Shown piece after piece: positions 1 through 8,133 of a DNA stretch of 64,000 nt; within the stretch, counting starts at the first letter, position 1; every line of letters starts with the position of its first letter. The notes under the pieces were generated by a model. The model had not been told where the DNA came from. It did no database searches and saw only the letters and a program-made list of their open reading frames with translations. The position numbers and the translations under genes were made by a program. Source of the DNA: Pacificitalea sp040119125 (GTDB lineage: Bacteria; Pseudomonadota; Alphaproteobacteria; Rhodobacterales; Rhodobacteraceae); the NCBI GenBank assembly GCA_040119125.1, contig JBEDTR010000016.1:402182-466181 (forward strand), read 5' to 3'.

Positions 1-3000
1 CTACGCCTTGCAAATACGGATGGCTCTGTTCTGGCGGAACGTAACTCCACGTTCTCCAATACCACACTGGCCGAAAACTCTGCCGTGCTTGTTGGTTTCG
101 GCAGTCCTGTCGATCGCATCGTCGTCAGCCACACGACCCGGCAATTCAACAACGCGAATTTCGCCGGCGCGCTGCAGCTGACTGACATTCAGGCCTGCGC
201 CGACTTTACCGATGCGCCATCCGTCTTGGGAGATGCGCTGCATGCGCGCGATCCGAATGGCAGTCATCAATTAGGCGCCGTGGTAACCGGAGATACTGGT
301 CCCGGAAATGCGAATGATGCTGGCTCTGACGACGATGACGGGGTTGAAATTCCACCGCTTGTCCAAGGTTTCCTCGCCACATTGGAAGCAACGGTCACTG
401 GCACGGATGGCCTGCTCTCCGCCTGGATGGATTTCAACGGCAACGACGTGTTTGAGCCGGGAACCGCTGAGGCCATTGCCATCGATTTAAGTGACGATGG
501 CCTCGGCGCCGATCTGACCGCGGGCGATGGGCTCATTCAGTTCGATGTGACGGTGCCGGGCGATGCGGTGCTCGATCAGACCTTTGCTCGGTTCCGCTGG
601 TCTACCATTGGGACCATCGGTGTTGCCGATGCCGCGCCAAATGGTGAGGTTGAGGATTACGCCATCAACATCGCCGCCGCGCCGCTCGTGGATCGCGGCG
701 ATGCACCGGCGAGCTACGGCGATCCGTTGCATATTATTTCTGACGTAGCTGTGGCCGGCACCTATCTGGGCGCCGTCTCGCCCGACCCCGAAGCCGCGCC
801 GCAGACAAGCGCGGATGCTACGGGCGATGATCTGGACGGCAATGATGACGAGGACGGCGTCATCATGCCTCAACTTTATGCCGGCGGGACCGCCGAAATC
901 AGCGTCATAGTGAATGAGGTCTCCGACGGGGTGGGAACGGTCACCGGCGGAATTGCCTATTTGCAGGCATGGATTGATTTTGACGGCGATGGCAGTTTCG
1001 ACGCCGCCGATCAGATCGCCAGCGATCTTCAGGATGGCAGCGCCGGTGACAAGGACGGCACCCTGAATGGCGTGATCAAATTTGATGTGAGCGTCCCCTC
1101 GAACGCCGCCCTGTCGCCAACCTTTGCCCGTTTTCGCTGGTCTACAACCGAAGGGGTCGTCCCCGTCGCGCTCGATGGCGAGGTTGAGGATTACATCACG
1201 ACTATCTCCAATGACGATCCGCCCGTCACTTGTGACAATGGCCTCTACCAGATCGCCAACGATAATTCCGCGCTGAAGCGCATGCGGTTCGCCGATGGCG
1301 GGGGCATCTATGCGCTGACCTTCGATACGCTCGGAACGGTAAACACCCGGGTAGACGCCGGCTGGGGGTATAACGCGCTCGACGGTTATCTCTATGGTGT
1401 GCGGGAGGGCAAACGCGAACTCTGGCGCGTTGATGGGGGCGGCAACTTCGTGGAGTTGGCAAATTTCCCCGGCAGCGCCGAACGCGGTGGCTTTGCCGGA
1501 GATATCCTGCCCGACGGCACGATGGTCTATCAGACCGATGACACGACCTGGCAAATGCTGGACCTTGCCGACCCTGACAATCCAGTGGATCTCGGGCAGC
1601 TAGCGCTGAGCCAACAGCTTCCGGTCGAGGATTTCGCGGCTCATCCATTCGACGGGTTCATCTACGGCATCAATCCCAACACCGGCCGCGCCTTTCGGGT
1701 CTCCACCAATGGTGGCGTGGCAGGCCCGGTCGCGGTGATCGAATTCGGCGATCCGGTTCATATCGGCACCTTCGCCGCGCTGTTCTTCGACGAGGATGGT
1801 CGGCTTTACGCCTATGACAACGATGCGCGCGAGCTTTACGTGATCAACACCACGACGGGCGCGCGCCAGCTTCTCGCCCGGTCCACCAGCAGCGAGGGCG
1901 GGTTCAATGACGGGGCTTCCTGCCGCGGCCCGGCACCGGTGGCTCTGTCGGGGTTCGGTGGCAATATTTTCAACGATCTCGACGCCTCCGACATCAAGGA
2001 CGGAGCCGAGACCAATCTTGGCGCTGGCATCCGGGTCGATCTTTATTCCGATAATGGGACGCCCAACAATCCCAACGACGACGGCAGCATCATCGCGTCG
2101 GTCGAAACTTTGGCCGACGGCACATACCGCTTTGACGGTCTGCCGACCGGGGTGACCTACCGGGTCGAGGTCGATCTGACCGACCCGGATCTGCCGCCCG
2201 GCGCGCAGATTGGCACGTCCAATCCGCTGGTCGGCGTGACCACCGATAGTGGCACGGTGGTGATTGAGCGGGATTTTGGCTTTGATCCCCAGAGCAGCGA
2301 CCTTTCAATCACCAAACGTGCCTTTCGCGCCGGAACTGCGACCGAAATCACCACAGGGGCAGCCGGCGACCTGATCGACTGGGTGGTCGAGATCCGCAAT
2401 GACGGTCCCGGCTCGCCTTCCGGTGTGCGGGTCATCGAGCGTATCCCCGACGGGTTTGACTATATCAGCGACACCGCACCGCCGAGCGGAGATTTCTATA
2501 ACCCCGATACTGGTTTGTGGTTTGTCGATGAAATTCTGTCAGGTGCGACCGAAACCATTACCATCCGGGTAAGGATGCGAGATTCCGGAAACTTCACCAA
2601 CGTGGCCGAGGTGACCGAAAGCTCGCTTCCCGATATAGACAGCGACCCCGCCGTCGGCACCTTGGTCGATGATTATGGCGACGGGATCGTGGATGACGAC
2701 GAAGCGAGCGTGACCCTGACGCAGGAGACCGGAACGCGTCGGCTGGCGGGACGGGTCATCCTTGACACGGGCGCCGGTGGCGGCACGGCCCATGATGGCG
2801 CGGCCACGGGTGGCGAGGTCGGCACTGACGCGGCGCAGGTGGAACTTCGCGATGACCTGGGCACCCTGATCGCCCGCCCTGCCCTCGACGCCGCCGGACG
2901 CTGGAGTTACGCGCTCGATGCTTCCTATGCAGGTGAGGTTACGGTAACCCTGATCCCCGATGAGGGCTGGCTCGCAATATCCGAAGACCCCGGTCCAGCG

Positions 3001-3822
3001 CCCGCGGTCACCAATGCCGATCCCCATGACGGCAGCTACAGCTTTACCCCTGCACCCGGGACCGATCACACCGGGCTGAACCTCGGCATCATCGCCAGCC
3101 CGACCCTGAGCGAGGATCGCAGCATCAATATGACCGCTGGGCAGATTGCGGTCCTTCCGCATATCTATCGCGCCAGCAGCAGTGGCACCGTGAGCTTTGC
3201 TCATGTGGATGTGACCGAGCCGTCGCCCGGCGCGTTTTCGACCGCCGTGTTCCACGATACTGATTGCGACACTGTCCCCGATGCTCCGCTTACCGATCCT
3301 GTCTCGGTGATCGCCGGCGAGGAAATCTGCGTCGTATCGCGCGTCTCGTCGGGGGGCGGCGTGCCGCAGGGCAGCGTGCTGAGCTATCGACTGGTGGCGA
3401 CGACGACATTCACCAATACGCCTGTCACAGATGAGCAATCAGACATTGACCGCATCACTGTGGGGGAAGGCGGTGGCCAGTTGGTCATGATCAAGACGGT
3501 CCGTAATGAGACGCGCAATACCGCCGAAGGCCAATCCAACAGCGCCGCACCCGGCGATGTGCTGGCTTACCGCATCACATTGATCAATCCCAGTCAGGCC
3601 AATGCGACCGATATCGTCATTTACGATCGCACCCCGCCCTATACGGAACTTGCCGAACCCATCGCAACGCCCGTGGTGGTCTCGCCTGCCTTGAATTGCG
3701 CCCTCGCCGCGCCCACTGGCAATGTCGTCGGCTATGCCGGCCCATTGCAGTGGGATTGCACCGGCTTCCATGCGCCGGGGGACGAAGGCAGCGTGATCTT
3801 CAAGGTTCAAGTGGCCCCGTAG
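1..3822 (+). CDS. Large extracellular GEVED/SdrD-B/DUF11 repeat protein, 3' part
   Basis: The frame is already open at base 1, so only the C-terminal part (about 1273 residues) of a larger protein is visible. Domains in order: two GEVED-type modules (about 197-675 and 690-1205), each starting with a DAP motif, carrying acidic Asp-rich stretches and closing with GEVEDY; a beta-propeller-like segment resembling DUF6923 (about 1228-1930); an SdrD-B/Cna-B-like module starting GGNIFNDLD (about 1951-2280); a DUF11-like module (about 2305-2660); a carboxypeptidase-regulatory-like stretch (about 2725-3090); and a final DUF11-like segment (about 3480-3819). Such modules are known from secreted or cell-surface proteins with calcium-stabilised beta folds. 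No RTX repeats, sortase signal or membrane anchor is visible at the C-terminus. The secretion route and ligand cannot be told from this fragment. Confidence 0.85.
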   Translation, partial: LRLANTDGSVLAERNSTFSNTTLAENSAVLVGFGSPVDRIVVSHTTRQFNNANFAGALQLTDIQACADFTDAPSVLGDALHARDPNGSHQLGAVVTGDTGPGNANDAGSDDDDGVEIPPLVQGFLATLEATVTGTDGLLSAWMDFNGNDVFEPGTAEAIAIDLSDDGLGADLTAGDGLIQFDVTVPGDAVLDQTFARFRWSTIGTIGVADAAPNGEVEDYAINIAAAPLVDRGDAPASYGDPLHIISDVAVAGTYLGAVSPDPEAAPQTSADATGDDLDGNDDEDGVIMPQLYAGGTAEISVIVNEVSDGVGTVTGGIAYLQAWIDFDGDGSFDAADQIASDLQDGSAGDKDGTLNGVIKFDVSVPSNAALSPTFARFRWSTTEGVVPVALDGEVEDYITTISNDDPPVTCDNGLYQIANDNSALKRMRFADGGGIYALTFDTLGTVNTRVDAGWGYNALDGYLYGVREGKRELWRVDGGGNFVELANFPGSAERGGFAGDILPDGTMVYQTDDTTWQMLDLADPDNPVDLGQLALSQQLPVEDFAAHPFDGFIYGINPNTGRAFRVSTNGGVAGPVAVIEFGDPVHIGTFAALFFDEDGRLYAYDNDARELYVINTTTGARQLLARSTSSEGGFNDGASCRGPAPVALSGFGGNIFNDLDASDIKDGAETNLGAGIRVDLYSDNGTPNNPNDDGSIIASVETLADGTYRFDGLPTGVTYRVEVDLTDPDLPPGAQIGTSNPLVGVTTDSGTVVIERDFGFDPQSSDLSITKRAFRAGTATEITTGAAGDLIDWVVEIRNDGPGSPSGVRVIERIPDGFDYISDTAPPSGDFYNPDTGLWFVDEILSGATETITIRVRMRDSGNFTNVAEVTESSLPDIDSDPAVGTLVDDYGDGIVDDDEASVTLTQETGTRRLAGRVILDTGAGGGTAHDGAATGGEVGTDAAQVELRDDLGTLIARPALDAAGRWSYALDASYAGEVTVTLIPDEGWLAISEDPGPAPAVTNADPHDGSYSFTPAPGTDHTGLNLGIIASPTLSEDRSINMTAGQIAVLPHIYRASSSGTVSFAHVDVTEPSPGAFSTAVFHDTDCDTVPDAPLTDPVSVIAGEEICVVSRVSSGGGVPQGSVLSYRLVATTTFTNTPVTDEQSDIDRITVGEGGGQLVMIKTVRNETRNTAEGQSNSAAPGDVLAYRITLINPSQANATDIVIYDRTPPYTELAEPIATPVVVSPALNCALAAPTGNVVGYAGPLQWDCTGFHAPGDEGSVIFKVQVAP

Positions 3823-4133
3823 ATGCAAGGCCTCAGACCCCCACTTGCGCCTTTCCCGGCGCGATTATTTAGGCGCATAATCAAGCAGGCTGGCGATAAA
3901 AGAACGCCATCGGAGGAGCCTAGGCGTAGATGCCCCGTGGCGCGTTTAGGCAGCGACCCTTTTGACAATGCCGCGTGCGTTGATGGCGTGCCGTCGACCG
4001 GCAACAGCGGCGCCCCCGCGCGAGCAGACGTTGGGCCTCTGCGGCGTCCTTTGCAAATCGTCAGAATCCGAAGTTCTGCGGCGCTGATAGCCTGCGTAAA
4101 ACAAAGACGATTCTCTTAGAAAGCCGTGTAGAA
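3823..4133. other. Intergenic region, no convincing gene
   Basis: This gap lies between the convergent surface-protein gene and rpsI. It holds a short inverted repeat GATTAT/ATAATC (3863-3868 and 3877-3882) without a following T-run. A 98-codon open frame starts directly after the upstream stop, but it has no ribosome site and no family features. I see no RNA gene. Confidence 0.4.
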
Positions 4134-4164
4134 ACGAAAAAGGCCGCTCCAATGAGCGGCCTTT
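4134..4164 (-). terminator. Rho-independent terminator of rplM-rpsI
   Basis: A perfect 11-bp stem (4139-4149 with 4154-4164) closes a four-base loop. Read on the minus strand it runs into TTTTTCGTTT. It lies about 20 bases after the rpsI stop. Confidence 0.85.
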
Positions 4165-4185
4165 CCAAATCGATATAGTCGCGAA

Positions 4186-4677
4186 TTAACGCTTGGAGAA
4201 CTGGAAGCTCCGGCGTGCTTTGCGGCGACCGAACTTCTTACGTTCCACGACGCGGCTGTCGCGGGTCAGGAAGCCAGCGGCTTTCAACGCGTTGCGCAGG
4301 CTGGGATCGTAAAGCTGCAGCGCCTTGGAGACACCATGCTTCACGGCACCGGCCTGACCCGACAGACCACCGCCCTTGACGGTTGCGGTCACGTCGAATT
4401 CGCCTTCGACACCGGCAACGGTGAAGGGCTGACGCAGGATCATCTGCAGAACCGGACGCGCAAAATAGGCGTTCAGCTCTTTGCCGTTGACGGTGACCTT
4501 GCCGGAGCCCGGCTTGATCCAGACGCGAGCAACAGCGTCCTTCCGCTTGCCAGTGGCATAAGACCGACCGAGCGAGTCACGAACGGGTTCGCGCGGCTCA
4601 CCAGCGTCGAGAACGGCGGCTTCGGTGCCGGTCACGGCAGTGTTCAGCTCGTCCAGCGATTTGATTTCTTCAGCCAT
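4186..4677 (-). CDS. rpsI: 30S ribosomal protein S9 (uS9)
   Basis: Small-subunit ribosomal protein whose basic C-terminal tail reaches toward the P-site tRNA. The protein ends in the typical basic tail (RRKARRSFQFSKR). The core motifs YATGKRKDAVARVW and GGGLSGQAGAVKHG are the S9 family signature. The alphaproteobacterial form has an extra N-terminal stretch of about 35 residues. I place the start at the ATG at 4677 because GGAG lies nine bases upstream of it. A GTG two codons earlier (4683) overlaps the rplM stop but has no usable ribosome site. It is the second gene of the rplM-rpsI operon. Confidence 0.97.
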   Translation of the reverse strand: MAEEIKSLDELNTAVTGTEAAVLDAGEPREPVRDSLGRSYATGKRKDAVARVWIKPGSGKVTVNGKELNAYFARPVLQMILRQPFTVAGVEGEFDVTATVKGGGLSGQAGAVKHGVSKALQLYDPSLRNALKAAGFLTRDSRVVERKKFGRRKARRSFQFSKR

Positions 4678-4679
4678 GC

Positions 4680-5144
4680 TCACGCGCTCCGGGTGTTTTT
4701 GGCGTTCAAGGATTTGACGTCCAGAACTTCGGGGCTCTGGGCCTCATGCGGATGATCGGTGCCTGCGTAGATCCGCAGGTTGGTCATCAGCTGACGGCTC
4801 AGACGGTTGCCGGGCAGCATACGCTGAACGGCTTTTTCGACCACGCGCTCGGGATGCGCGCCTTCGAGGATCTGCTGCGCCGTGCGCGATTTGATCCCGC
4901 CGGGATGGCCGGTGTGGCGGTAGTAGACCTTATCGGTCCGCTTCTTGCCGGTCAGCTGGATCTTGTCCGCATTGATGACGATCACGTTGTCGCCCATATC
5001 CATGTGCGGGGTGAACGTCGCCTTGTGCTTGCCGCGCAGGCGCATGGCGATGATCGAGGCGAGACGGCCCAGAACGACACCTTCGGCGTCGATCAGGATC
5101 CACTTCTTCTCGATATCCGCCGGGGTCGCGGTGAAGGTTTTCAT
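4680..5144 (-). CDS. rplM: 50S ribosomal protein L13 (uL13)
   Basis: Early-assembling large-subunit protein that binds 23S rRNA. It has the usual length (154 residues). The family motifs WILIDAEGVVLGRLAS and HTGHPGGIK are present, as is the run from ERVVEKAVQRMLP to the LRIYAGTDHPHEAQ tail. It is the first gene of the operon, and its stop lies a few bases before the rpsI start, which suggests coupled translation. The promoter should lie in the 170-base gap to the right, which contains A/T-rich stretches near 5270-5310. Confidence 0.97.
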   Translation of the reverse strand: MKTFTATPADIEKKWILIDAEGVVLGRLASIIAMRLRGKHKATFTPHMDMGDNVIVINADKIQLTGKKRTDKVYYRHTGHPGGIKSRTAQQILEGAHPERVVEKAVQRMLPGNRLSRQLMTNLRIYAGTDHPHEAQSPEVLDVKSLNAKNTRSA

Positions 5145-5312
5145 GAGTGAAGCCCCTTGAGGTCAGTCGGTGGATTCCCCGGGCAGCCGGGGATGAATTC
5201 GGATTGCGGTGTTCTACCGATAGCAGCGGCGCAGTCAAGCGCCATAGCTTCGGAATTTCCGCCCAAAATCAGTATGTTAAAAATAAGGTAACCAGTTACC
5301 CCAATTTAGAGC

Positions 5313-6710
5313 TTAAATATCGACCCCCATCGGGCGTCGCGCCAGCAGATCTGCCATTTGCTCCAGCGCCGTCTGAAACCGCGCAGGTCCATTCATGCTG
5401 TTAAGCGCAAGCCGAACCGCATGGGGCGCCGTCCCGTCAGGCAGGGCGAATTCATCCGCTGGCTTGACCCTGATCAAACGTTCCGCGCAGGCCGAGGCAA
5501 AGGTCGAGCAGCGCCACCCCGTTGGCAAGGGCAGCCAGATGAACGGCGCATCCTGATGCCATGCGACTTCCCATTGGCCCAGCACATTCAAGGCCTTGCG
5601 GACCTGCGCGCGATTGATTTCCAGAACCTTGGCGCGAACGCTGGCAGCAGCCCCCGAGCGGAGCAGATCGCCCGCTACATCGACCATCGGCTGCGCCAGA
5701 CCGTAGAAACTCGATTGCGCCACCTGACGTGCCTGCTCCGACATGCCAACAGGGCAGATTGTATAGCCAAAGCGCAGCGCAGAAGAAAAAGATTTCGACA
5801 GGGACGACACATACCACCCGCGTTCCGGGCACAGGTCACGATAGGTTGGTGCGCGGGACGTGCCGATGCGGTGACAATCATCCTCGATGACCTGCAAATG
5901 CCAGGTTCGCGCGATCCGCGCCAGTTCGGCCTTGCGCTCGGGCGGGGTGTGAATGGTCGTCGGGCTGTGCAACTCAGCCGAGGTCAACAGCACCTGCGCA
6001 CCATGTCGACGCGCGGCCTCTTCCAGTCGATCAGGCCGCAAACCATGCGCGTCCATCTCGACACCGACCAGATCGGCGCGCAGAAGGCGCGCCGCATGAC
6101 GCACACCGGGATAGGTCAGCTCTTCCGTCAATATCACGGGGCGCGCGCCGTTGAGCACCGTTTGCAACGCCATGATAATGCTGTTCTGGGCCCCAAGGCC
6201 CAGCACCACGTCATCGGCATCAACCCGAGCCTCCAGCGCGTCACCGACCCAATGCGCCACAGCCGCACGCGTCGCTGCATCCGTGGCGCTGGTAGGATAG
6301 TCGATATACCCCGCCCCAGACTTCATCGCCAGTTGCCCGAACGCCTCTGCGATCATGGCCCCCTGCCCCACATCGGCCACGCGGGAGCCGCGCAGATCGA
6401 CATCATCGGGAACCGGCATGTTGATCAAAGGCTCATCAGGCAGAACGCGCCGCGGCTGAGCCCGCCCGGCGACGAACGTCCCCCGGCCGACGCCCGCCTC
6501 CAGAATGCCCGCCTCGATCAGCCCGCGATAGGTCCGCGCCACAGTGCCGGGCGTCACCCCGAGCTGCCACGCCATTTCGCGCACTGGCGGTAAACGCGCA
6601 CCAGATTGCAACGCGCCGTCGTGAATCCGCGCACGGATCGCTTCGGCGAGCTGTTGATATTTGGGCCCTTCGCCTGAAAGAGCATCACCAGACCAAATTG
6701 TATCCATCAC
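5313..6710 (-). CDS. MocR-type regulator (GntR winged helix fused to aminotransferase fold)
   Basis: PLP-dependent transcription factor. Residues 15-80 are a GntR winged helix-turn-helix (PPVREMAWQLGVTPGTVARTY). Residues from about 110 on are a fold-type-I aminotransferase domain with the PLP-binding lysine at about K306 (SSLSKSFSSALRFGY) and an acidic IEDD pair near 276. The annotated start is GTG at 6710; an ATG follows directly at 6707. The gene is divergent from the DUF1127 gene, with a cluster of ATTGTAT half-sites between them and one inside its own first codons, which fits autoregulation. MocR proteins usually control a neighbouring vitamin-B6 or amino-acid enzyme gene. None is adjacent here, so the effector and target are unknown. 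Confidence 0.9.
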   Translation of the reverse strand: MMDTIWSGDALSGEGPKYQQLAEAIRARIHDGALQSGARLPPVREMAWQLGVTPGTVARTYRGLIEAGILEAGVGRGTFVAGRAQPRRVLPDEPLINMPVPDDVDLRGSRVADVGQGAMIAEAFGQLAMKSGAGYIDYPTSATDAATRAAVAHWVGDALEARVDADDVVLGLGAQNSIIMALQTVLNGARPVILTEELTYPGVRHAARLLRADLVGVEMDAHGLRPDRLEEAARRHGAQVLLTSAELHSPTTIHTPPERKAELARIARTWHLQVIEDDCHRIGTSRAPTYRDLCPERGWYVSSLSKSFSSALRFGYTICPVGMSEQARQVAQSSFYGLAQPMVDVAGDLLRSGAAASVRAKVLEINRAQVRKALNVLGQWEVAWHQDAPFIWLPLPTGWRCSTFASACAERLIRVKPADEFALPDGTAPHAVRLALNSMNGPARFQTALEQMADLLARRPMGVDI

Positions 6711-6790
6711 AATCTTTCAATGGACGTAACGTTAAAACCGTGTGTATCAATGTATTGTAGCAGTAACGCTACATTGTATCAATACAATTT
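6697..6790. promoter_or_regulatory. Operator cluster between MocR and DUF1127 genes
   Basis: A perfect inverted repeat ATTGTAT-CA-ATACAAT spans 6773-6788. The half-site TGTATCAAT occurs at 6743-6751 and again at 6775-6783, exactly 32 bases apart, which is about three helical turns. ATTGTATC recurs at 6697-6704 in the first codons of the regulator gene. A second inverted repeat TGTAGC/GCTACA (6756-6761 and 6768-6773) lies between the half-sites. Direct plus inverted half-sites are the known pattern for MocR/PdxR operators. That this particular MocR binds here is inference. Confidence 0.7.
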
Positions 6791-6803
6791 GAGGATTAAG
6801 ATC

Positions 6804-7043
6804 ATGATCTCCCGTTCGCTTCGTCCCGACGCTCTCGGTGTTTCGGCCCGGCTCGCTCAGCGATCCGCACTGCCGCTGACCGCGGCCGTGCTGGTGAAGG
6901 CCGCGGAGACCATGACGCTTTGGTCCGAGCGCCGCCGCACGCGCAGGACGCTTGCCGGCCTCCCAAAACACCTGCTCGACGATATCGGGATGACAGGCGA
7001 CGTGGCTTATACGGAGGCCCGCCGCCCGTTCTGGCGCAGCTAG
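6804..7043 (+). CDS. DUF1127 (YjiS-like) small protein
   Basis: This is a 79-residue basic protein. Its C-terminal half matches the DUF1127 pattern: an Arg-rich helix (WSERRRTRRTLAGLP), then LLDDIGMTG, then a closing aromatic FWRS. DUF1127 proteins are abundant in alphaproteobacteria; short ones have been linked to RNA turnover and phosphate or stress responses, but this longer form is uncharacterised. The ATG at 6804 is chosen because GAGGA lies eight bases upstream; an earlier in-frame start would run through the operator. Its expression is probably controlled by the divergent MocR protein. Confidence 0.85.
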   Translation: MISRSLRPDALGVSARLAQRSALPLTAAVLVKAAETMTLWSERRRTRRTLAGLPKHLLDDIGMTGDVAYTEARRPFWRS

Positions 7044-7066
7044 TTCCCCCGCGCCGGAACGCTTGG

Positions 7067-7095
7067 GGCCGGGTCTGACGATCCGGCCTCCTTTT
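7067..7095 (+). terminator. Terminator of the DUF1127 gene
   Basis: A nine-pair stem with one G-T pair (7067-7075 with 7080-7088) encloses loop TGAC and is followed by TCCTTTT. Confidence 0.7.
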
Positions 7096-7197
7096 CACCC
7101 GATTTCCAGCACTCCAATTCGACACGCATTTGGTTAACGGCCAACTGCGTGGCCTGACCTGCAGAAAAAGCTTATTTTCAACGCTAAAGGCACGCCC

Positions 7198-7413
7198 ATG
7201 ACCACATGCACCACCGACACGCCCCGCGTCCGCGATCTGGCCGCCGGGACCGTTGATCCGGCCAAGCTGATCGGCGCGCTTGTCTTTGCTCTCATGCTGT
7301 CAGTCTCCGCCCTGATCGGCGCACAGTCCAATGAGCAAGCCGCTCCGCAACGGGCTGCCTCCCAAGGCGAAGTCTGGCGCGGGAATTCCGCAAGCTTGCC
7401 GGGTGATCGATAA
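7198..7413 (+). CDS. Small single-pass membrane protein, unknown function
   Basis: This 71-residue frame has a good ribosome site (AAAGG seven bases before the ATG). It has a charged N-terminus, one hydrophobic segment at about residues 24-43 (LIGALVFALMLSVSALIGA) and a polar Gln/Ser-rich tail. I recognise no family. Its stop lies one base from the end of the convergent thioesterase gene. The good ribosome site and clear membrane helix favour a real gene; the absence of recognised homology keeps confidence moderate. Confidence 0.5.
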   Translation: MTTCTTDTPRVRDLAAGTVDPAKLIGALVFALMLSVSALIGAQSNEQAAPQRAASQGEVWRGNSASLPGDR

Positions 7414-7414
7414 C

Positions 7415-7840
7415 CTATTGTTCCGGCGGAATTGCATAGGTCATACTGGCGCGCGCCACCGGCGCGGCGCTTCCCTCTGACCGGATAAGCGCATCGCCCA
7501 CGGCCAGCAACCGGCCCAGCTTCAGCAGTCGTGTTTCTGCCAGCAGATCGACCCCGGCGGCGGGCTTGCGCATGAAATCCATCGCACAACTCGTCGTCAC
7601 GCTGAGCGCGCGCGGTCCGATCCGCGACAGGATCGCGAGGTAGATCGCCACATCCGCCAGCGCAAACATTGCAGGGCCCGACACGGTGCCACCGGGGCGC
7701 AGGTGACGCTCATTGACGCGCAACCGCAGGATCAGCCCTTCGGACGTGACTTCCTCAATCTCGAAATCTGCGCGAACCTGCACGAATTCCGTATCCAGAA
7801 ACTGGCGCAGCGCCTCTGCATCCATCGCTATCCGCTCCAT
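7415..7840 (-). CDS. PaaI-type hotdog-fold thioesterase
   Basis: Predicted acyl-CoA thioesterase of the hotdog superfamily. The core has the family pattern RPGGTVSGPAMFALADVAIYLAILSRIG, where the Gly/Ser-rich turn and following helix form the hotdog active-site region. It is followed by a strand carrying CAMDFMRKPAAG. The length of 141 residues is normal for the family. I take the start at the ATG at 7840, which has GGGAGG about ten bases upstream; an ATG five codons later is also possible. The substrate cannot be told. Confidence 0.82.
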   Translation of the reverse strand: MERIAMDAEALRQFLDTEFVQVRADFEIEEVTSEGLILRLRVNERHLRPGGTVSGPAMFALADVAIYLAILSRIGPRALSVTTSCAMDFMRKPAAGVDLLAETRLLKLGRLLAVGDALIRSEGSAAPVARASMTYAIPPEQ

Positions 7841-8133
7841 CCTCGCGGCACCTCCCTTGCACGACCACCGGCCTCTCATACTCATCGTCGGGCGGGTATC
7901 CGGCAAGGCCGTGCAATGGAACGCGCCGCGCGAGACGCAGAAACGTCACGGCAGGGCCGCCCCGCGCGCGCGAGCGCAATCCGTGTGAAACAGGAATTGG
8001 CAGGTCGGTCGCGCGGGTTTATACCTATGCGTGTCCCCCGACCCCGGCAAAAACCGAGTTGAGCCGACCGCCCCTATCGCGTACCGATCCCTCGCTATAG
8101 CAGGGGCGCGGCCCCAGAACGGAGAGCAACGTC

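Noticed and set aside
3823..4119. 98-codon frame directly after the surface-protein stop
   Set aside because: No ribosome site, no recognised motif and an Arg/Pro-rich composition typical of chance frames in GC-rich DNA.
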